A stretch of 64,000 nucleotides of DNA, taken from Bacteroidales bacterium. GTDB taxonomy: Bacteria > Bacteroidota > Bacteroidia > Bacteroidales > Muribaculaceae. The notes under the pieces were generated by a model. It was not told the origin of the DNA. It did no database searches and saw only the letters and a program-made list of their open reading frames with translations. This document shows positions 7,349 through 16,239 of this stretch, piece by piece; position 1 is the stretch's first letter; the number at the start of each line of letters is the position of its first letter. The stretch lies in the NCBI GenBank assembly GCA_004557565.1, contig SFGS01000004.1, positions 62,001 through 126,000 on the forward strand, read 5' to 3'. Position numbers and translations under genes: made by a program.

Positions 7349-9928
7349 TTAGGCATTCCCGGCGGTTTTACCGTCGGATTTCTTACGGTTGCGAATCACA
7401 GGCACCACAATCGCCGCAATCACAGCCACAAAGATAAGCATGATGGCAACCTTCGCGGCAGAGTCGGCCGATTCCACCTGTTCGGGTTCAAACTTCATCT
7501 CAATCTTGTGGTCGCCGGCTGGCACTTGCAGCGCACGGAGCACATAGTTCACACGGCCAAGTTCGGCAGGTTTGCCGTCGATGGTCACTTGCCAGCCCCA
7601 TGGGAAATACACTTCGCTGAACACAGCCACGCCACCCTTCGCGCTATGGCTATGGTAGGTGAGGCGGTTTGGAGCGTAGGTGGTTTCGTAGATGGTGTCG
7701 CCTGGAGTCTTAGGCACGGCATTGCCAAGCACAGCCTTAAACTGCTCGTCGGCCACGGCGCTGTTGGCAGCGTTGAAGTGGTCGAGGAACTTCATTTCGG
7801 CATCGGCACCCTTCACGAATGTGAGCGAATCCACAAACCACGCATTGCCCAGTGCGGCAGGGTTGAGTTGTGCAGTGTTGGCATCCACCTTCACCCAGCG
7901 CGTGTTGAGCATGTTGAGCACCTGCATATTGTTGCGGCTGATTTGACGGTCAATCAAATCGTTGTAGCGCGCCAGTTTTGCCGCATGGTAGCCGCCCACA
8001 GTCTTGTGGAAATATGATGAATTGGGCTGACCGAAGCCCTGCACATCAAGCACACGGTAGTTTTGCGTGGTGTCTTGAAGAATGGTCTTATCGGCCTGTG
8101 TGGGTTCGAACTGAGCCGAAGCCACATCGTATTTCGACACGAAAGAGTATTTATCGATGTAACGCTTGTTCACGGTGAACATATCCACCAGCACCACCGC
8201 AACCACGAGCAGCACAGGCACTGCCACGTTGGTTTTCATAATGCCTTTGAGGTAGGCGAAAATGATGGCGAAGCCCACCACAATCACCGCCAAACTGCGC
8301 CAAGCGTCGTGCGACACGAGCGAGAGGCGAATGGCATCAACATTGGCATACACGCTGCCAGGCACCTCGCCCAGCTGCTGCTTGATCATGTTGAAAATTT
8401 GCTGGTCGCTTTCGGTGTAGTTCTGGAACAAGCCCGGAGCCACAGCAAAGAGCAAGCAGAGCGCAGCACACACACCGAAACTGGCAAAGAGGGCGATTTT
8501 ATGCTTCTTCAGGAAATCTTCCTCGGTGAACACCTTGTGCAGCGCAAGCACAGCCAGCAAAGGAATGGTAAACTCGGCTATCACAAGAATGCTCGCCACA
8601 GTGCGGAACTTGTTGTACATCGGGAAGTGGTCGATAAACAAGTCGGAGAACCACATAAAATTATGACCCCACGAGAGCAGCACCGAAAGAATGGTAACAG
8701 CCAAAAGTGCCCATTTCACCGGTCCTTTCACCACAATGCACCCCAGCACGAAGAGCGCGAAAATCAGCGCACCTACATACACCGGGCCGTTGGTCATCGG
8801 CTGATTGCCGAAGTATTGGGTGAACATTTGCATACATTGCGCATTCAGTTGGTCGATTTCGCCTTGGCTGTCGAGTTTTTCGTATTTCGAAGTCTTGTCG
8901 AGCGAAAGCATAGTGTTGGAAATTATGCTTGGATTTTGCTCGTCTTGTGTGGGTTTGAGCGACGCGCCACCGTTCACATTTGGCACAAGCAGCGTGAAAG
9001 TTTCGCCCAAGCCGTAACTCCATTGGGTAATGTAGTCCTTATCCAAACCGCCGTTTTTAGTGGTCTGCTGTGGAGCCTGCTCGGCATCGGTCTTCAGCGG
9101 AGTGAGTTCGCTGTGGCCGCCACGTATAGTTTCCTTCGAGTATTTATAAGTCATAAACAGGTTGGGCGCATTGCTCAACAGTGCGAGAGCCGCAGCCACG
9201 GCAAGCGAGCCGGTGGCGATGCCCCAACGCTTCATCTGCTTTTGCTTGATGGCTTGGCAGAGGTAGGCAATCACAAGCGCCGCCACCACGAAGGCAGAGT
9301 AATACGTCATCTGCACGTGGTTGCTGTAGAGTTGAAGGGCGGCAAAAAGGGCGGCGATGGCTGCACCGGCAAGGTATTTGCCACGATAGCACATCACTAT
9401 GCCGGCAATGGTGGGCGGAATGTAGCAGAGCACCAGCAATTTCCAGATATGGCCCGCGCCAATGATGATGAAGAAATAACTGGAGAACGCATAAGCCACG
9501 GCACCCAGCACGGCATAATACCACTTCATGTCGAAGGCGAGCATCAATATATAGAAACCCATCATGAGCATAAAGAGCCAACTCACATAAGAGGGCATAC
9601 CGAACATGCGCAATGAATACACCTTATCCACCGTGCTCAGCAGCGAACTGCTCTCGTAGGTGGGGGAAATCTGGAAAGTGGGCATACCACCGAACAGCGC
9701 ATCGGTCCAGCGAGTGACCTCGCCAGTCTGCTGGTAATACACCGACGCCTCCTGACCGTTGGCGGCACCTTGCACTATATCGTGCTGCTGCATCACATCG
9801 CCACGAATGTCGTTGGGGTAGAAATACACCCACGACAGCACCAGGAAGAACAGCACCGAAGCCGCAAACGCAATGAGCGACTTCACCTTAACCAAGCCGA
9901 AAAGGCTCTTTTCTTGACTTTTATCCAT
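7349..9928 (-). CDS. YfhO-family multi-spanning membrane protein
   Basis: 859 residues. A cytoplasmic N-terminus precedes a first membrane helix (about 17-35), a periplasmic loop with the FYPNDIRGDVMQQHD segment, then about a dozen membrane helices, a large periplasmic C-terminal domain and a final helix (about 825-848). This matches the Pfam YfhO family, whose first loop carries a conserved Asp region like GT-C glycosyltransferases; in Bacillus YfhO takes part in lipoteichoic acid glycosylation. In Bacteroidota the substrate is unknown. It is first in a three-gene minus-strand operon and has its own promoter at 9970-10000. Confidence 0.85.
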   Translation of the reverse strand: MDKSQEKSLFGLVKVKSLIAFAASVLFFLVLSWVYFYPNDIRGDVMQQHDIVQGAANGQEASVYYQQTGEVTRWTDALFGGMPTFQISPTYESSSLLSTVDKVYSLRMFGMPSYVSWLFMLMMGFYILMLAFDMKWYYAVLGAVAYAFSSYFFIIIGAGHIWKLLVLCYIPPTIAGIVMCYRGKYLAGAAIAALFAALQLYSNHVQMTYYSAFVVAALVIAYLCQAIKQKQMKRWGIATGSLAVAAALALLSNAPNLFMTYKYSKETIRGGHSELTPLKTDAEQAPQQTTKNGGLDKDYITQWSYGLGETFTLLVPNVNGGASLKPTQDEQNPSIISNTMLSLDKTSKYEKLDSQGEIDQLNAQCMQMFTQYFGNQPMTNGPVYVGALIFALFVLGCIVVKGPVKWALLAVTILSVLLSWGHNFMWFSDLFIDHFPMYNKFRTVASILVIAEFTIPLLAVLALHKVFTEEDFLKKHKIALFASFGVCAALCLLFAVAPGLFQNYTESDQQIFNMIKQQLGEVPGSVYANVDAIRLSLVSHDAWRSLAVIVVGFAIIFAYLKGIMKTNVAVPVLLVVAVVLVDMFTVNKRYIDKYSFVSKYDVASAQFEPTQADKTILQDTTQNYRVLDVQGFGQPNSSYFHKTVGGYHAAKLARYNDLIDRQISRNNMQVLNMLNTRWVKVDANTAQLNPAALGNAWFVDSLTFVKGADAEMKFLDHFNAANSAVADEQFKAVLGNAVPKTPGDTIYETTYAPNRLTYHSHSAKGGVAVFSEVYFPWGWQVTIDGKPAELGRVNYVLRALQVPAGDHKIEMKFEPEQVESADSAAKVAIMLIFVAVIAAIVVPVIRNRKKSDGKTAGNA

Positions 9929-9969
9929 TATAGTTTTACCTTATATTTTCAGTATAATCTACCAACCTC

Positions 9970-10000
9970 CAAAATTACAAAAAAATCCCCAACCAACCAA
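9970..10000 (-). promoter_or_regulatory. Promoter of the YfhO-like gene
   Basis: On the minus strand TTG (10000-9998) is followed after 20 bases by TAATTTTG (9977-9970), a good Bacteroidota -33/-7 pair, 42 bases before the ATG at 9928. Confidence 0.6.
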
Positions 10001-10076
10001 AAGCACCCAACACCCCCACAAAACAAGGGCAGCCAATGTGTTAGCCATAGAACCACCACCCATCGCCGTTATATAT

Positions 10077-10169
10077 GGTAGGGACGCGATAATTCGCGTC
10101 CGCGTCAGATGATTGGTATTCAATGTGTTAACACAATTATGGGCGGACGTGAAGTATCACGTCCCTACC
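10077..10169. repeat. REP-like 93-bp double-hairpin element, copy 1
   Basis: It starts GGTAGGGACGCGATAATTCG and ends with a diverged inverse copy ending in CGTCCCTACC. Each arm is itself a hairpin: GGACGCGA/TCGCGTCC on the left and GGACGTGA/TCACGTCC on the right. Copies of exactly the same length occur at 16021 and 22323. It lies in the 487-base gap between yfhO and recA, which contains no gene. Confidence 0.85.
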
Positions 10170-10186
10170 ACGCATGATGCGAAGCG

Positions 10187-10290
10187 CCTGAAACACTTGA
10201 AACACCTGAAACACTTGAAACACCTGAAACACTTGAAACACCTGAAACACTTGAAACACCTGAAACACCCGAAGCACCTGAAACACTTGG
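10187..10290. repeat. Tandem array of a 9-bp unit (11.5 copies)
   Basis: Eleven units alternating CCTGAAACA and CTTGAAACA, with one degenerate unit (CCCGAAGCA), so the higher-order period is 18 bp. It is readable in all frames on both strands as simple peptide repeats, but no gene context supports translation. Such arrays usually change length by replication slippage. Confidence 0.9.
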
Positions 10291-10311
10291 GGTGGTGGGG
10301 TTATATGGGGA

Positions 10312-10348
10312 GCCCCCTTCGGGGTGCGTCGCGCATACCGAAGGGGGC
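10312..10348. other. Strong GC-rich hairpin downstream of recA
   Basis: GCCCCCTTCGG (10312-10322) and CCGAAGGGGGC (10338-10348) make a perfect 11-bp stem with a 15-base loop. It is 68 bases beyond the recA stop codon. There is no T-tract directly after it on the minus strand, so termination is possible but not clear. Confidence 0.55.
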
Positions 10349-10415
10349 GTTGAGGGAAAAATAACCAAATCCCTCTAACCACTAAAAAGATGTTTTTTAT
10401 AAAGGATTATTGAAT

Positions 10416-11477
10416 TTATGCTTCAGTTTCCTCATCAAGCGTTTCACCACGCATAGCGGCGAAAATTTTTGCTTCGAGTTCTTCGGCAAGTTCTGGGTTG
10501 TCGGCAATGAGTTGCTTAGCCGTGTCGCGACCTTGGAACTTGGTGCCCTCGTAAGAGAACCATGCACCGCTCTTCTTGATGATGCCGAACTGCACACCGA
10601 GGTCAACGATTTCGCCCACCTTGCTGATGCCTTGGCCGAAGAGAATCTCAAATTCTGCCTTGCGGAATGGAGGTGCCACCTTGTTTTTCACCACTTTCAC
10701 ACGGGTGAGGTTACCGTTCACCTGGTCGCCATCTTTGATTTGACCGATGCGGCGAATGTCGATACGCACACTCGCGTAGAACTTCAGCGCGTTACCGCCA
10801 GTGGTGGTTTCGGGGTTGCCGAACATCACGCCGAGTTTTTCACGAAGTTGGTTGATGAAAATGCAGGTGGTGTTAGTCTTGCTGATGGTGGCAGTGAGTT
10901 TGCGAAGCGCCTGCGACATCAGTCGAGCCTGAAGTCCCATCTTGCTATCGCCCATTTCGCCCTCGATTTCAGCCTTTGGAGTGAGCGCAGCCACCGAGTC
11001 GATAACGATGATGTCGATAGCCGATGAGCGAATCAGCATATCAGCGATTTCAAGGGCTTGCTCACCGTTGTCGGGTTGTGAAATGAGCAGACTGTTCACG
11101 TCCACACCAAGTTGCTCGGCATAGAAGCGGTCGAAAGCGTGCTCAGCGTCGATGATAGCAGCGATGCCGCCCATCTTTTGCGCCTCAGCGATAGCATGGA
11201 TTGCCAAGGTGGTCTTACCTGATGATTCAGGACCATAGATTTCGATGATTCTGCCGCGAGGGTAACCACCCACGCCGAGTGCATAGTTCAAACCGATAGA
11301 ACCTGAAGGAATCACCTCAATGTTTTCGATGTTCTCGTCACCGAGTTTCATGATTGATCCACGACCGTAGGTTTTGTCAATCTTGTCCATAGTGAGCTGA
11401 AGAGCTTTCAGCTTTTCAGGCGATAATTGCTTGCGTTCAGCTGCATCACCCAACATAGTTTTAATATCTTCTGCCAT
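10416..11477 (-). CDS. recA: Recombinase RecA
   Basis: 353 residues, full length. The Walker A motif GPESSGKTT is at 82-90, Walker B is in IDIIVIDSVAAL, the L1/L2 DNA-binding loops follow, and the C-terminal domain ends in acidic residues (TLDEETEA). RecA forms the filament for homologous recombination and stimulates autocleavage of LexA-type repressors, which is relevant to the S24 repressor at 52389. It is transcribed alone. No SOS-box-like palindrome was recognised upstream. A TATCTTTG -7 box lies 51 bases before the ATG. Confidence 0.98.
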   Translation of the reverse strand: MAEDIKTMLGDAAERKQLSPEKLKALQLTMDKIDKTYGRGSIMKLGDENIENIEVIPSGSIGLNYALGVGGYPRGRIIEIYGPESSGKTTLAIHAIAEAQKMGGIAAIIDAEHAFDRFYAEQLGVDVNSLLISQPDNGEQALEIADMLIRSSAIDIIVIDSVAALTPKAEIEGEMGDSKMGLQARLMSQALRKLTATISKTNTTCIFINQLREKLGVMFGNPETTTGGNALKFYASVRIDIRRIGQIKDGDQVNGNLTRVKVVKNKVAPPFRKAEFEILFGQGISKVGEIVDLGVQFGIIKKSGAWFSYEGTKFQGRDTAKQLIADNPELAEELEAKIFAAMRGETLDEETEA

Positions 11478-11527
11478 AATTATATTGTATTTTTTATTAT
11501 TATCAGTTTTGTTTCATTTTCACGTTG

Positions 11528-11535
11528 CAAAGATA
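11528..11535 (-). promoter_or_regulatory. Probable -7 promoter box of recA
   Basis: The minus strand reads TATCTTTG, the commonest Bacteroidota -7 sequence. No convincing TTG at the -33 distance was found, so only the -7 part is claimed. Confidence 0.45.
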
Positions 11536-11614
11536 ATTTATATATTGTGCCAAAATTCTGCCCAAAAGCAAAAACTTTCGTTAAAAATCATTAATATCAA
11601 CGCCAATTCCGCTT

Positions 11615-13123
11615 TTAGAATTGGAAATAGATAAACGGTTGCACATCGCTGGTCTTCACTTGGCAAATGAGGAAAATCACGCCCGTGAGCAGCAGCACAT
11701 ACACCAGCAGGTTGCACTTGGAGAGATATGCCACCATTCTGCTCTCCCACGCCTGTGGGAGCCAGTGGCTCACGAAGCCAAACACCACCAGCACAAACAC
11801 CCACACATAGCCTGTGACGCACTGCACAGCCACTTCGGGGTGGAACTTGGTGAACATTTGGGTGAGCATATCCACCACGCCCTGCATATCAGCGTTGCGG
11901 AACACCATGAAGGTGAACAGCACAAACACAAAAGTGCTCAGCACCGCAAAGAAGCGTTTCACGCCCTGGCTACGATAGTGGCGGTCGTGGTGCAGGATAT
12001 TCACCCTGAAAGTGCGGTGCACCACCTGCGCCAAGCCAAAGAGCGCACCCCATATCACGAAATTCCAACTCGCACCATGCCACAAGCCAGCCAAGAGCAT
12101 GGTGATGAAAATATTGAAGCAGGTGCGCAAGTCGCCTTTACGGTTGCCACCGAGCGAGATATACACATAGTCGCGAATCCACGACGAGAGCGAAATGTGC
12201 CAGCGGCGCCAGAAATCGCCCACACTGTCGGCCTTAAACGGCGCATTGAAGTTGGTAGGGAATCGGAAACCCAGCAGCAGCGCGATGCCTATCGCCATAT
12301 CGCTGTAGCCGCTAAAGTCGCAATACAGTTGCATGGCATAGCCAATCAGGCCGAACAAATTCTCTACGCCGGTGTAGCGAAGCGGATTGTCGAACACACG
12401 GTCCACAAAGTTGATGCTGATATAGTCGCTAATCACCGCCTTCTTAAACAAACCAATCACAATCAGATACACGCCCATCGCAATCATGCGGTTGTTGATT
12501 ACGAGCGGCTTACGGATTTGCGGCGCAAAGTCGCGGGCACGTACAATCGGGCCAGCCACCAACTGCGGGAAGAACGACACATAGAACGCATAGTCGAGCA
12601 GCGAATCGAGCGGACGCAATTCGCCACGATACACATCGATGGTATAACTCAGGCTCTGGAATGTGAAGAAACTAATGCCCACCGGCAGGAAAATGTCCCA
12701 TGGCAGGAAATTCTGCCCCACGATAAGGGCGAAGTTGGCACCGAAGAAATTGGCATACTTGAAATAGCCCAAGAAGCCCAAATCCACCGCCAAACTCAGC
12801 AGCACGAGCATCTTGCGATAGCCACGGCCATAACTCAAATCGTCGGCATTCACCTCTCTGCTGTTGTGTATCGCCTTGGCTATCAGATAGTCGCTCAGCG
12901 TGACCACGGCAAGTAAAATGAAGTAAACACCGCTGCTCTTATAGTAGAAATAGTAGGAAAAGAGCGTGACGAAAAGAATGCGAGGCGTGAAGGTGTTGTG
13001 AAGCAGATAGTACACCAACGTGAAGCCCACAAACAGTACCAAAAACAAGCCGCTACTGAAAATGATAGGGCTTTGAGGATCGTAGGTGAGCAGTTGCACT
13101 AAATTGTTGTATATCGCTTCCAT
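11615..13123 (-). CDS. MBOAT-family O-acyltransferase (AlgI/PatA-like)
   Basis: 502 residues with about ten membrane helices. It contains the MBOAT hallmarks FWRRWHISLSSWIRDYVYI (His309) and LLAGLWHGASWNF with the conserved catalytic-type His349, plus the LPVGISFFTFQ and YCDFSGYSDMA motifs of the AlgI branch. These proteins move acyl (usually acetyl) groups across the membrane for O-acetylation of polysaccharide or peptidoglycan. It begins five bases after the SGNH gene at 13129, so the two form an operon. The acceptor glycan cannot be read from the sequence. Confidence 0.92.
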   Translation of the reverse strand: MEAIYNNLVQLLTYDPQSPIIFSSGLFLVLFVGFTLVYYLLHNTFTPRILFVTLFSYYFYYKSSGVYFILLAVVTLSDYLIAKAIHNSREVNADDLSYGRGYRKMLVLLSLAVDLGFLGYFKYANFFGANFALIVGQNFLPWDIFLPVGISFFTFQSLSYTIDVYRGELRPLDSLLDYAFYVSFFPQLVAGPIVRARDFAPQIRKPLVINNRMIAMGVYLIVIGLFKKAVISDYISINFVDRVFDNPLRYTGVENLFGLIGYAMQLYCDFSGYSDMAIGIALLLGFRFPTNFNAPFKADSVGDFWRRWHISLSSWIRDYVYISLGGNRKGDLRTCFNIFITMLLAGLWHGASWNFVIWGALFGLAQVVHRTFRVNILHHDRHYRSQGVKRFFAVLSTFVFVLFTFMVFRNADMQGVVDMLTQMFTKFHPEVAVQCVTGYVWVFVLVVFGFVSHWLPQAWESRMVAYLSKCNLLVYVLLLTGVIFLICQVKTSDVQPFIYFQF

Positions 13124-13128
13124 ATCGT

Positions 13129-14481
13129 TTAGTAGCCTGCGGCTTTTTTGCGTTTATAGTTATCATATCCGGCGACAAACGACTTGGCGAATTTCTCCGC
13201 CAACATCTTACCGCCACGGCGATTGACGTGCACATAGTCTTTTTCGGCAAGATGGTGCTCTGCCATGCTCACCACACTGTTTCTGCCGCCCATCATATCG
13301 TAGAAATTAATGAATCCCACACCCATTTCCGCCGCCATCTTCTGCTGATAGCGCACGAGGGGTTCCACGGCCGGCATGGTGCGCACCTTGCCTGTGGAGT
13401 GGCTGCGAGTGGCCATATCCGACGCGCTCACAATCATCACCGCGCTGCGTGGGTAAATTTTCCTGATTCGCGCCACACACTTCTTCATGTTTGCCACATA
13501 CCAGGAGCAAGTTTTCTCCGTTCCAGCCTGTGCTATGGCGTTGAGCCCGTAGTGGATAATCACAAGGTCGTAGGGGTGCTGACGGGCGAAATCTGCCGAC
13601 AAGCCCACCGCCAAGTTCGCAAGTTGCATACCCGAACTGCCACGCACACCGAAGTTATCGACCACGATGCCATAGTCGTTTTCAAGCGACATGCCAAACA
13701 CCTTGGCATCACCCTTCACCGTGGTGGAGAAGCGGCGCATGTTGGCCGCGTGGAATCGGGCTTGCTGTATGCCTTTGTGTGGTCGCCACTGCACGGTGGT
13801 GCCTGTGGGAGTGCCTGTGACGGTGGCACCCAAATCGGTGTAGCCCCACACCGTGGCACGGCTCCATGTGGTGGCTTGTTCGCCCGAAAGCGAAGCCACT
13901 GTGGCGGTGGCGGTGCCATGCACCTCGCTATATCCTTGTGGAAGAATGTAATGTGCCAAACTGAGTGATCGTGCCTTCATGATATGGCGTGGCTCGAAGC
14001 CGCTGCTCGACAAGTTGGCGGCAAAAGTGCCCTCATCGAAATTGGTGCGGCAACGCAACCAGCCCAGTCCGCCATTCCCGAAATGCTTCTGAAGCATGGT
14101 GCGAAGGTCCACGAGCATGATGTCGCCCTCCACGAACGAATCGCTCAAATACGCCACACGCACGGGCCTACCGAGTTTTTTCCCTTGCGCCAAAGCCGCA
14201 TAGAAACTGTCCATGCCACCTGTGCTGTCGGTGCCGTAGTCGATGATGGGCTCCACACCTTCAGGCACCGAGTCTTTCCACGCGCCTTTGGGCTTTTGCA
14301 CCTCGTCGATGGTGATGCTTTCGGCATCGTAACGCTCTGTGCTGTCGGCATCGAGGTCGGCAAGCACATCCACTTGACGCAGTTGCGTGCCGCCCACATT
14401 CATCACAGGCAAATAATACATCAGAAGCAAAGCCACGAAGGTCAAGCCAGTGATGACAAACACCTTAGCGGAACCTCTCAT
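13129..14481 (-). CDS. Membrane-anchored SGNH/GDSL-hydrolase-like protein, partner of the MBOAT acyltransferase
   Basis: 450 residues with one N-terminal membrane helix (about 7-26) and a large extracytoplasmic domain. SGNH motifs are visible: block I YLSDSFVEGD with the nucleophile Ser115, a block II-like NFGVRGSSG, block III IIHYGLNA with the Asn, and block V DYVHVNRRGG with the Asp-His pair near the C-terminus. Ser-Asp-His are therefore all present. Proteins of this type (AlgX, AlgJ, PatB) transfer acetyl to, or remove it from, extracytoplasmic glycans together with an MBOAT protein. It is directly upstream of that gene (five-base gap). Confidence 0.82.
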   Translation of the reverse strand: MRGSAKVFVITGLTFVALLLMYYLPVMNVGGTQLRQVDVLADLDADSTERYDAESITIDEVQKPKGAWKDSVPEGVEPIIDYGTDSTGGMDSFYAALAQGKKLGRPVRVAYLSDSFVEGDIMLVDLRTMLQKHFGNGGLGWLRCRTNFDEGTFAANLSSSGFEPRHIMKARSLSLAHYILPQGYSEVHGTATATVASLSGEQATTWSRATVWGYTDLGATVTGTPTGTTVQWRPHKGIQQARFHAANMRRFSTTVKGDAKVFGMSLENDYGIVVDNFGVRGSSGMQLANLAVGLSADFARQHPYDLVIIHYGLNAIAQAGTEKTCSWYVANMKKCVARIRKIYPRSAVMIVSASDMATRSHSTGKVRTMPAVEPLVRYQQKMAAEMGVGFINFYDMMGGRNSVVSMAEHHLAEKDYVHVNRRGGKMLAEKFAKSFVAGYDNYKRKKAAGY

Positions 14482-14671
14482 TTAGCGAAGCCCCTCCTGT
14501 GGCGTAATCGGCATGGTCGTTTGAATACTATATAGTGGTTAGTGATCACTTTTTTCAGTTTAAAGTGCAAATATACCAATTTTCTTGAATGGAAAAGCAC
14601 ATTTTTCGGCAAAAGTCTGCGCCAATTCACAAAAAGGCGGTGTTTTCCTATTTTAAGTGTGGGGAAATCGC

Positions 14672-14679
14672 TAATTTTG
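14672..14679 (+). promoter_or_regulatory. -7 promoter box of the U32 gene
   Basis: TAATTTTG lies 27 bases before the ATG at 14706. It falls inside the longer open frame that begins at 14589, which argues that 14706 is the true start. A divergent TATATTTG for the SGNH/MBOAT operon is present on the minus strand at 14575-14568. Confidence 0.5.
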
Positions 14680-14705
14680 CAAAAACAAATCATCACATTT
14701 TAGGT

Positions 14706-15959
14706 ATGCAAAGAAGCGACTTTGAAATAATGGCCCCTGTGGGGTCGTGGGAATCACTCACCGCCGCATGGCAGGGCGGTGCCGACGCCATCTACTTCGG
14801 CATTGAGAATCTGAACATGCGCAGCCGTTCGAGCGTGAACTTCACCCTCGACGACCTGCACACCATAGCGGCTTGGTGCCAAGAGCACAACATGAAGAGC
14901 TACCTCACCGTGAACACTATCATCTACGAAGAAGATATTGAATACATGCACAGCATTGTGAATGCAGCAAAGGAGGCGAAGGTTACGGCTATCATCGCCA
15001 GCGACATGGCCACCATTCTCTACGCCCGCTCCATTGATGTGGAGGTGCATATTTCCACGCAGGTGAACGTGAGCAACAGCGAGGCGATGCGCTACTACGC
15101 CCAGTGGGCTGATGTGCAAGTGCTGGCGCGCGAACTCAACATGGACCAGGTGAAGGCGGTGCACGAGGCTATCGTGAAAAACGATGTGCGCGGTCCTCAC
15201 GGCGACCAGGTGCGCATCGAGATGTTTTGCCACGGCGCACTTTGCATGGCTGTGAGCGGTAAGTGCTATATGAGTCTGCACGAAACCGGAGCGAGCGCCA
15301 ACCGTGGTGCGTGCCGCCAGATTTGCCGCCGCAGTTACATCGTCACCGACCGCGACACGGGCGATGAACTTGCCATCGAGAATAAGTATATCATGAGTCC
15401 GAAGGACTTGAAAACCATACACTTCCTCAACAAGATGATTGACGCCGGCGTGCGTGTGTTCAAGATTGAGGGCCGTGCGCGCGGACCCGAATACGTTCGC
15501 ACCGTGGTGGAATGTTACAACGAGGCTATCAACGCCATCATCGACGGCACCTACACCGACGAGAAAATCGCCGACTGGAACGAACGCCTCGCCAAGGTGT
15601 TTAACCGTGGCTTCTGGGACGGCTACTACCTCGGTCAGCGACTGGGCGAATGGACCTCGAAATACGGTTCGAGTGCCACTCGTGTGAAGGTGTATGCCGC
15701 CAAAGGCATTCGCTACTTCTCGAAACTGGGCGTGGCAGAATTTCAAATGGAGGCCGGCGAACTGCATGTGGGCGACGAAATCGTTATTACAGGTCCCACA
15801 ACAGGCGCGCTACCCATGACCGTGGAGGAAATTCGTGTGGATTTGAAACCAGTGGAAATGACCAAGAAGGGCGAACGCTTCTCCATCAAGACCGACACAA
15901 AAATCCGCCCAAGCGACAAACTTTTCCTCTGGCAAAAGGTGGAGCATCCACAGCAATAA
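14706..15959 (+). CDS. Peptidase U32 family protein (TrhP/RlhA-type RNA hydroxylation)
   Basis: 417 residues from the chosen ATG. The U32 signature EMFCHGALCMAVSGKCYMS is at about 172-190, followed by cysteines in GACRQICRR that, with the signature cysteines, fit the iron-sulfur site of this family. The N-terminal TIM-barrel part begins with APVGSWESL. Members such as TrhP and RlhA hydroxylate tRNA U34 or 23S rRNA C2501 using prephenate; protease activity is not expected. Which RNA is modified here is not clear. The start was set by the -7 box at 14672 and by homology at MQRSDFEI. The stop codon lies within a 17-bp direct repeat. Confidence 0.88.
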   Translation: MQRSDFEIMAPVGSWESLTAAWQGGADAIYFGIENLNMRSRSSVNFTLDDLHTIAAWCQEHNMKSYLTVNTIIYEEDIEYMHSIVNAAKEAKVTAIIASDMATILYARSIDVEVHISTQVNVSNSEAMRYYAQWADVQVLARELNMDQVKAVHEAIVKNDVRGPHGDQVRIEMFCHGALCMAVSGKCYMSLHETGASANRGACRQICRRSYIVTDRDTGDELAIENKYIMSPKDLKTIHFLNKMIDAGVRVFKIEGRARGPEYVRTVVECYNEAINAIIDGTYTDEKIADWNERLAKVFNRGFWDGYYLGQRLGEWTSKYGSSATRVKVYAAKGIRYFSKLGVAEFQMEAGELHVGDEIVITGPTTGALPMTVEEIRVDLKPVEMTKKGERFSIKTDTKIRPSDKLFLWQKVEHPQQ

Positions 15960-16156
15960 TCATGGCCCAATGGAAGATTTCTGGGAAGGAGTTGTATCAA
16001 TCTCCCGAACGATTTTGTATGGTAGGGACGCGATACTTCGCGTCCGCGCCAAATAATTGATATTCAATATAATATTACCATTATTGGCGAACGTGAAGTA
16101 TCACGTCCCTACCATGTTTCTGTGCCACACTCACAGTTTATCCACAGCAATAATCA
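15946..16156. repeat. Pair of 17-bp direct repeats flanking REP-like copy 2
   Basis: ATCCACAGCAATAATCA occurs at 15946-15962 and again, identical, at 16140-16156. The left copy contains the TAA stop of the U32 gene. The 177 bases between them hold the second 93-bp element and its flanks. This looks like an insertion with a long target duplication, or a segment gained by recombination. Confidence 0.7.
16021..16113. repeat. REP-like 93-bp double-hairpin element, copy 2
   Basis: It has the same length and layout as copies 1 and 3: left hairpin GGACGCGATACTTCGCGTCC, centre ATTGATATTCAATAT, right hairpin built on ACGTGA/TCACGT. The preceding AACGATTTTGTAT is shared with copy 3, so the mobile or duplicated unit may extend further left. 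Confidence 0.88.
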
Positions 16157-16184
16157 CTCATTTCATATTTTGGATATATACAGA

Positions 16185-16215
16185 GCAGCCCCCGAACTTG
16201 GAGTTCGGGGGCTGC
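16185..16215 (-). terminator. Strong hairpin after the secreted-protein gene at 16240
   Basis: GCAGCCCCCGAAC (16185-16197) and GTTCGGGGGCTGC (16203-16215) form a perfect 13-bp stem 25 bases beyond the stop codon of the minus-strand gene. A clear U-tract is lacking on either strand. Confidence 0.6.
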
Positions 16216-16239
16216 CTTTAGTATCATAACTCAATTATC

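Noticed and set aside
8063..9616. Long open frame (517 codons) on the plus strand opposite yfhO
   Set aside because: It is the complement of a well-supported membrane protein gene, rich in His, Arg and Glu in the way of GC-rich antisense frames, with no promoter or family motif.
10187..10290. Possible CRISPR array
   Set aside because: The units are 9 bp and directly joined with no unique spacers, and there are no cas genes.
10113..10382. Repeat-peptide open frames (KHLKHL or VFQVFQ type) across the 9-bp array
   Set aside because: A 9-bp tandem repeat is open in several frames by construction; no start context, promoter or neighbouring gene supports translation.
11621..12916. 431-codon open frame opposite the MBOAT gene
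   Set aside because: Antisense shadow of an intact gene with conserved catalytic residues; the His/Gln/Ala-rich composition has no domain.
14589..14705. N-terminal extension of the U32 protein to 14589
   Set aside because: The extension overlaps the -7 box at 14672 and encodes a non-conserved stretch; the family start fits MQRSDFEI at 14706.
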